In this document: positions 62,063 to 64,000 of the stretch, one piece after another | Numbering within the stretch: position 1 is the stretch's first letter | How the letters are laid out: every line of letters begins with the position of its first letter | Assembly: GCF_015101885.1 (NCBI RefSeq) | Contig: NZ_CP062941.1 | Span: 682,001 to 746,000, forward strand | Source of the DNA: Massilia litorea | GTDB lineage: Bacteria > Pseudomonadota > Gammaproteobacteria > Burkholderiales > Burkholderiaceae_D | Length of the DNA stretch: 64,000 bases | Direction: 5' to 3' | The notes under the pieces: generated by a model | Seen by the model: the letters and a program-made list of their open reading frames with translations, nothing else | Database searches by the model: none | What the model was told of the DNA's origin: nothing | Position numbers and translations under genes: made by a program

Positions 62063-62250
62063 ACTGGACGGTGCAGGCGGAACAGCAGCCTTTACCCTGG
62101 CGCTGTTGCATCCCCGCGCCAGATTGCATCACAGCACGAATTGCCGATAGGAAATCTACTGCGGCCTGAGCCGTCGCCGTGTAGACTTGCTCCCTTGTCT
62201 TCATTTCCAACCTGGCGGGCAGTTTTGCCCGCTGAGCTATCGGGTTTGCC

Positions 62251-64000
62251 ATGTCTCTTGGCCATTACGAACCGACACTGGTCATGGTGTCGATCCTGGT
62301 CGCGGTTTACGCATCGTACACGGCGCTGAGCCTGGCCGAGCGCGTGCGCCATTCGCACGGCCGCGCCACCTACTGGTGGATGGCGGGCGGCGCCTTTGCC
62401 ATGGGTACCGGCATCTGGGCCATGCACTTCATCGGCATGCAGGCCTACCGCCTGCCTTTCCCGGTCGGCTACGACACCGGCATCACCTTCATTTCCTGGC
62501 TGCTGCCGGTGCTGGCCTCGGTGCTGGCCCTGTCGCAGATCAGCCGCCCGGCGCCACGGGCCTCCCATTTCGCGCTCAGCGCGGTGCTGATGGGCATCGG
62601 CATCAATGCCATGCATTACACCGGCATGGCGGCCATGCGCATGCGTCCCGGCATCGAATACGACCCGCTGCTGTTTGCCTTGTCGGTCCTGATCGCCATC
62701 GGCGCCTCGGCCGGCGCCCTCTGGCTCGCCTTCCACCTGCGCCATCGCATGCAGCACGCCGGACTGGCCCAGTTCGCGGCCGCGCTGGTGATGGGCGGCG
62801 CCATCGTCGGCATGCACTACACGGGCATGGAAGCGGCCCATTTCTCGCCGGGCAGCATCTGCCTGGAAGCCGACGTCGGCATCAGCCAGGATTTGCTGGC
62901 CGGGATGGTGACGGTGACCGCCCTGCTGCTGCTGACGATCGCCACCCTGGTCGCCGTCTACGACTCGCGCCTGGAAGACCGCTCGCGCATCCTGGCCGCG
63001 TCGCTCGCCACCTCGGCCGAACGCCAGACCCTGTACCTGCATGAACAAAAGGCGCGCGTGGAAGCCGAGCGCCTGTCCGACATGAAGGACGAATTCCTCT
63101 CCACCCTCTCGCACGAACTGCGCACGCCTTTGAACGCCATGCTCGGCTGGGCGCAGTTGCTGATGGACGGCGGCAAGGACGAAAAGATGCTCAAGCGCGG
63201 CCTGCAGACCATCGAGCGCAATGCGCGCGCGCAGTCGCAGCTGATTGAAGACATGCTCGACATGAGCCGCCTGATCGCCGGCAAGATCCGGATCGAGGTC
63301 GACCGCACCTGGCCGTCCGACTTCATCAGCGCCGCGGTCGAGACTGTGCGTCCGGTCGCCCTGGCCAAGGGCGTGCGCCTGGAAATGCTGATCGAAAGCC
63401 ATGCCGGCCCGCTCGCGGCCGACGCCGGCCGCCTGCAGCAGGTGATGACGAATTTGCTGTCGAACGCGATCAAGTTCACGCCCGGCGGCGGCGCGGTGCG
63501 CGTCAGCTCGAAGCGCGCAGGAGACACGATCGTCATCGAGGTCACCGACACCGGCATCGGCATCAAGCCGGAGTTCATGCCCTACGTGTTCGACCGCTTC
63601 CGCCAGGCCGATTCCTCGTCCACGCGGCGCCACGGCGGCCTCGGCCTGGGCCTGTCGATCGCCCAGCAGCTGGTCGAACTGCAGGGCGGGCGCCTCAGCG
63701 CGGCCAGCCCCGGCGAGGGCGAAGGCGCGACCTTCACGCTGACCATGCCGCTCTCGAGCCAGGACGACACCCCGGCCGCGCCCGACTGCCTGCTCAAGCC
63801 GCACGACCTCGACGCCGTACGCGCCAGCAGCGGGGCCCTGGCCGGGCTGACGATCCTGGTAGTCGACGACGAGCGCGATTCGCTCGACATCGTGCACTAC
63901 GTGCTGGCCGACATGGCCGCCACCATCGTCACCGCCTCGACCGCCTACGAAGCCCTGCAGATGATCGACCGCCTGAAGCCGGACCTGATGGTGAGCGACA
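62251..64000 (+). CDS. MHYT-domain hybrid sensor kinase (3' end outside window)
   Basis: The frame starts at ATG 62251 and runs through the window end; 583 residues are visible. The N-terminal MHYT domain has about seven transmembrane helices with A-M-H-F-I-G-M, A-M-H-Y-T-G-M and G-M-H-Y-T-G-M, thought to sense oxygen or NO through a metal. A kinase core follows: His in T-L-S-H-E-L-R-T-P-L-N-A (about 290), N-L-L-S-N-A-I-K-F-T, D-T-G-I-G-I and G-L-G-L-G-L-S-I. A receiver domain begins at about 535 (I-L-V-V-D-D-E) and ends incomplete. Confidence 0.92.
   Translation, partial: MSLGHYEPTLVMVSILVAVYASYTALSLAERVRHSHGRATYWWMAGGAFAMGTGIWAMHFIGMQAYRLPFPVGYDTGITFISWLLPVLASVLALSQISRPAPRASHFALSAVLMGIGINAMHYTGMAAMRMRPGIEYDPLLFALSVLIAIGASAGALWLAFHLRHRMQHAGLAQFAAALVMGGAIVGMHYTGMEAAHFSPGSICLEADVGISQDLLAGMVTVTALLLLTIATLVAVYDSRLEDRSRILAASLATSAERQTLYLHEQKARVEAERLSDMKDEFLSTLSHELRTPLNAMLGWAQLLMDGGKDEKMLKRGLQTIERNARAQSQLIEDMLDMSRLIAGKIRIEVDRTWPSDFISAAVETVRPVALAKGVRLEMLIESHAGPLAADAGRLQQVMTNLLSNAIKFTPGGGAVRVSSKRAGDTIVIEVTDTGIGIKPEFMPYVFDRFRQADSSSTRRHGGLGLGLSIAQQLVELQGGRLSAASPGEGEGATFTLTMPLSSQDDTPAAPDCLLKPHDLDAVRASSGALAGLTILVVDDERDSLDIVHYVLADMAATIVTASTAYEALQMIDRLKPDLMVSD

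Noticed and set aside
1..64000. CRISPR arrays, rRNA, tRNA and complete insertion sequences
   Set aside because: No spaced direct repeats, no cloverleaf or ribosomal sequence, and no transposase-like protein was recognised.

Overview
The window is chromosomal DNA from a high-GC betaproteobacterium. The best fit is Oxalobacteraceae of the Massilia type. The evidence is gene content read by eye (a PhaM-like PHB-granule protein, a DUF3108 pair, TamA/TamB, a MobA-type 3-hydroxybenzoate monooxygenase, a host-attachment protein), strong GC bias at third codon positions, and intergenic palindromic repeats of a kind I associate with that family. I see no rRNA, tRNA, CRISPR array, phage or complete insertion sequence. 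The genus is inference.

Layout. 1-9 kb holds small cell-envelope and housekeeping genes: a truncated PQQ-propeller lipoprotein, DUF2905 with a short leader ORF, a host-attachment protein, a lipocalin, a bestrophin-like channel, a succinate/acetate CoA-transferase, YjdM, a Gly/Ser/Thr-repeat secreted protein and a serine hydrolase. 9-20 kb holds an LLM flavin oxidoreductase, an isochorismatase-fold protein lacking the usual Cys, two soluble sugar-dehydrogenase paralogues, a YcbK/MepK-type murein enzyme, a thioesterase, a three-gene ECF sigma module, and a tandem pair of DUF3016-like genes of which one is frameshifted. 20-26 kb is a signalling block (REC-DUF3369-HD-GYP facing a GAF-GAF histidine kinase), followed by small membrane and Pro-rich proteins and queC. 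26.7-33.1 kb is the tamA-tamB operon. 33-38 kb has a mobA monooxygenase, a divergent LysR regulator and an orphan periplasmic binding protein.

38.2-43.1 kb is a compact three-gene operon that looks like an SMC-class condensin (kleisin-like, KITE-like and SMC ATPase, Mks/Wadjet-like architecture) without a nuclease/topoisomerase-like fourth gene. It is the strongest candidate for an undescribed system here. 43-49.5 kb has the DUF3108 pair, a PhaM-like protein and a 1092-residue patatin-like phospholipase with a large membrane insert. 49.7-54.5 kb has a coupled kinase/response-regulator-TPR pair, an MnmC whose methyltransferase half looks degenerate, and tag. 54.6-64 kb has a DUF4142 protein, a Tat-exported phosphoesterase, a PAS-GGDEF-EAL protein, a fosmidomycin-resistance-type MFS exporter, and an MHYT hybrid kinase cut by the window end.

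The second theme is a set of intergenic palindromic, MITE-like elements: a 146-bp element with perfect 20-bp terminal inverted repeats and a hairpin whose arms vary with compensating changes between copies; a 103-bp element with two full copies and one deletion derivative; and a 120-bp element. They sit in the gaps between genes, often touching stop codons, and one is flanked by a duplicated 3' end of the neighbouring response-regulator gene.
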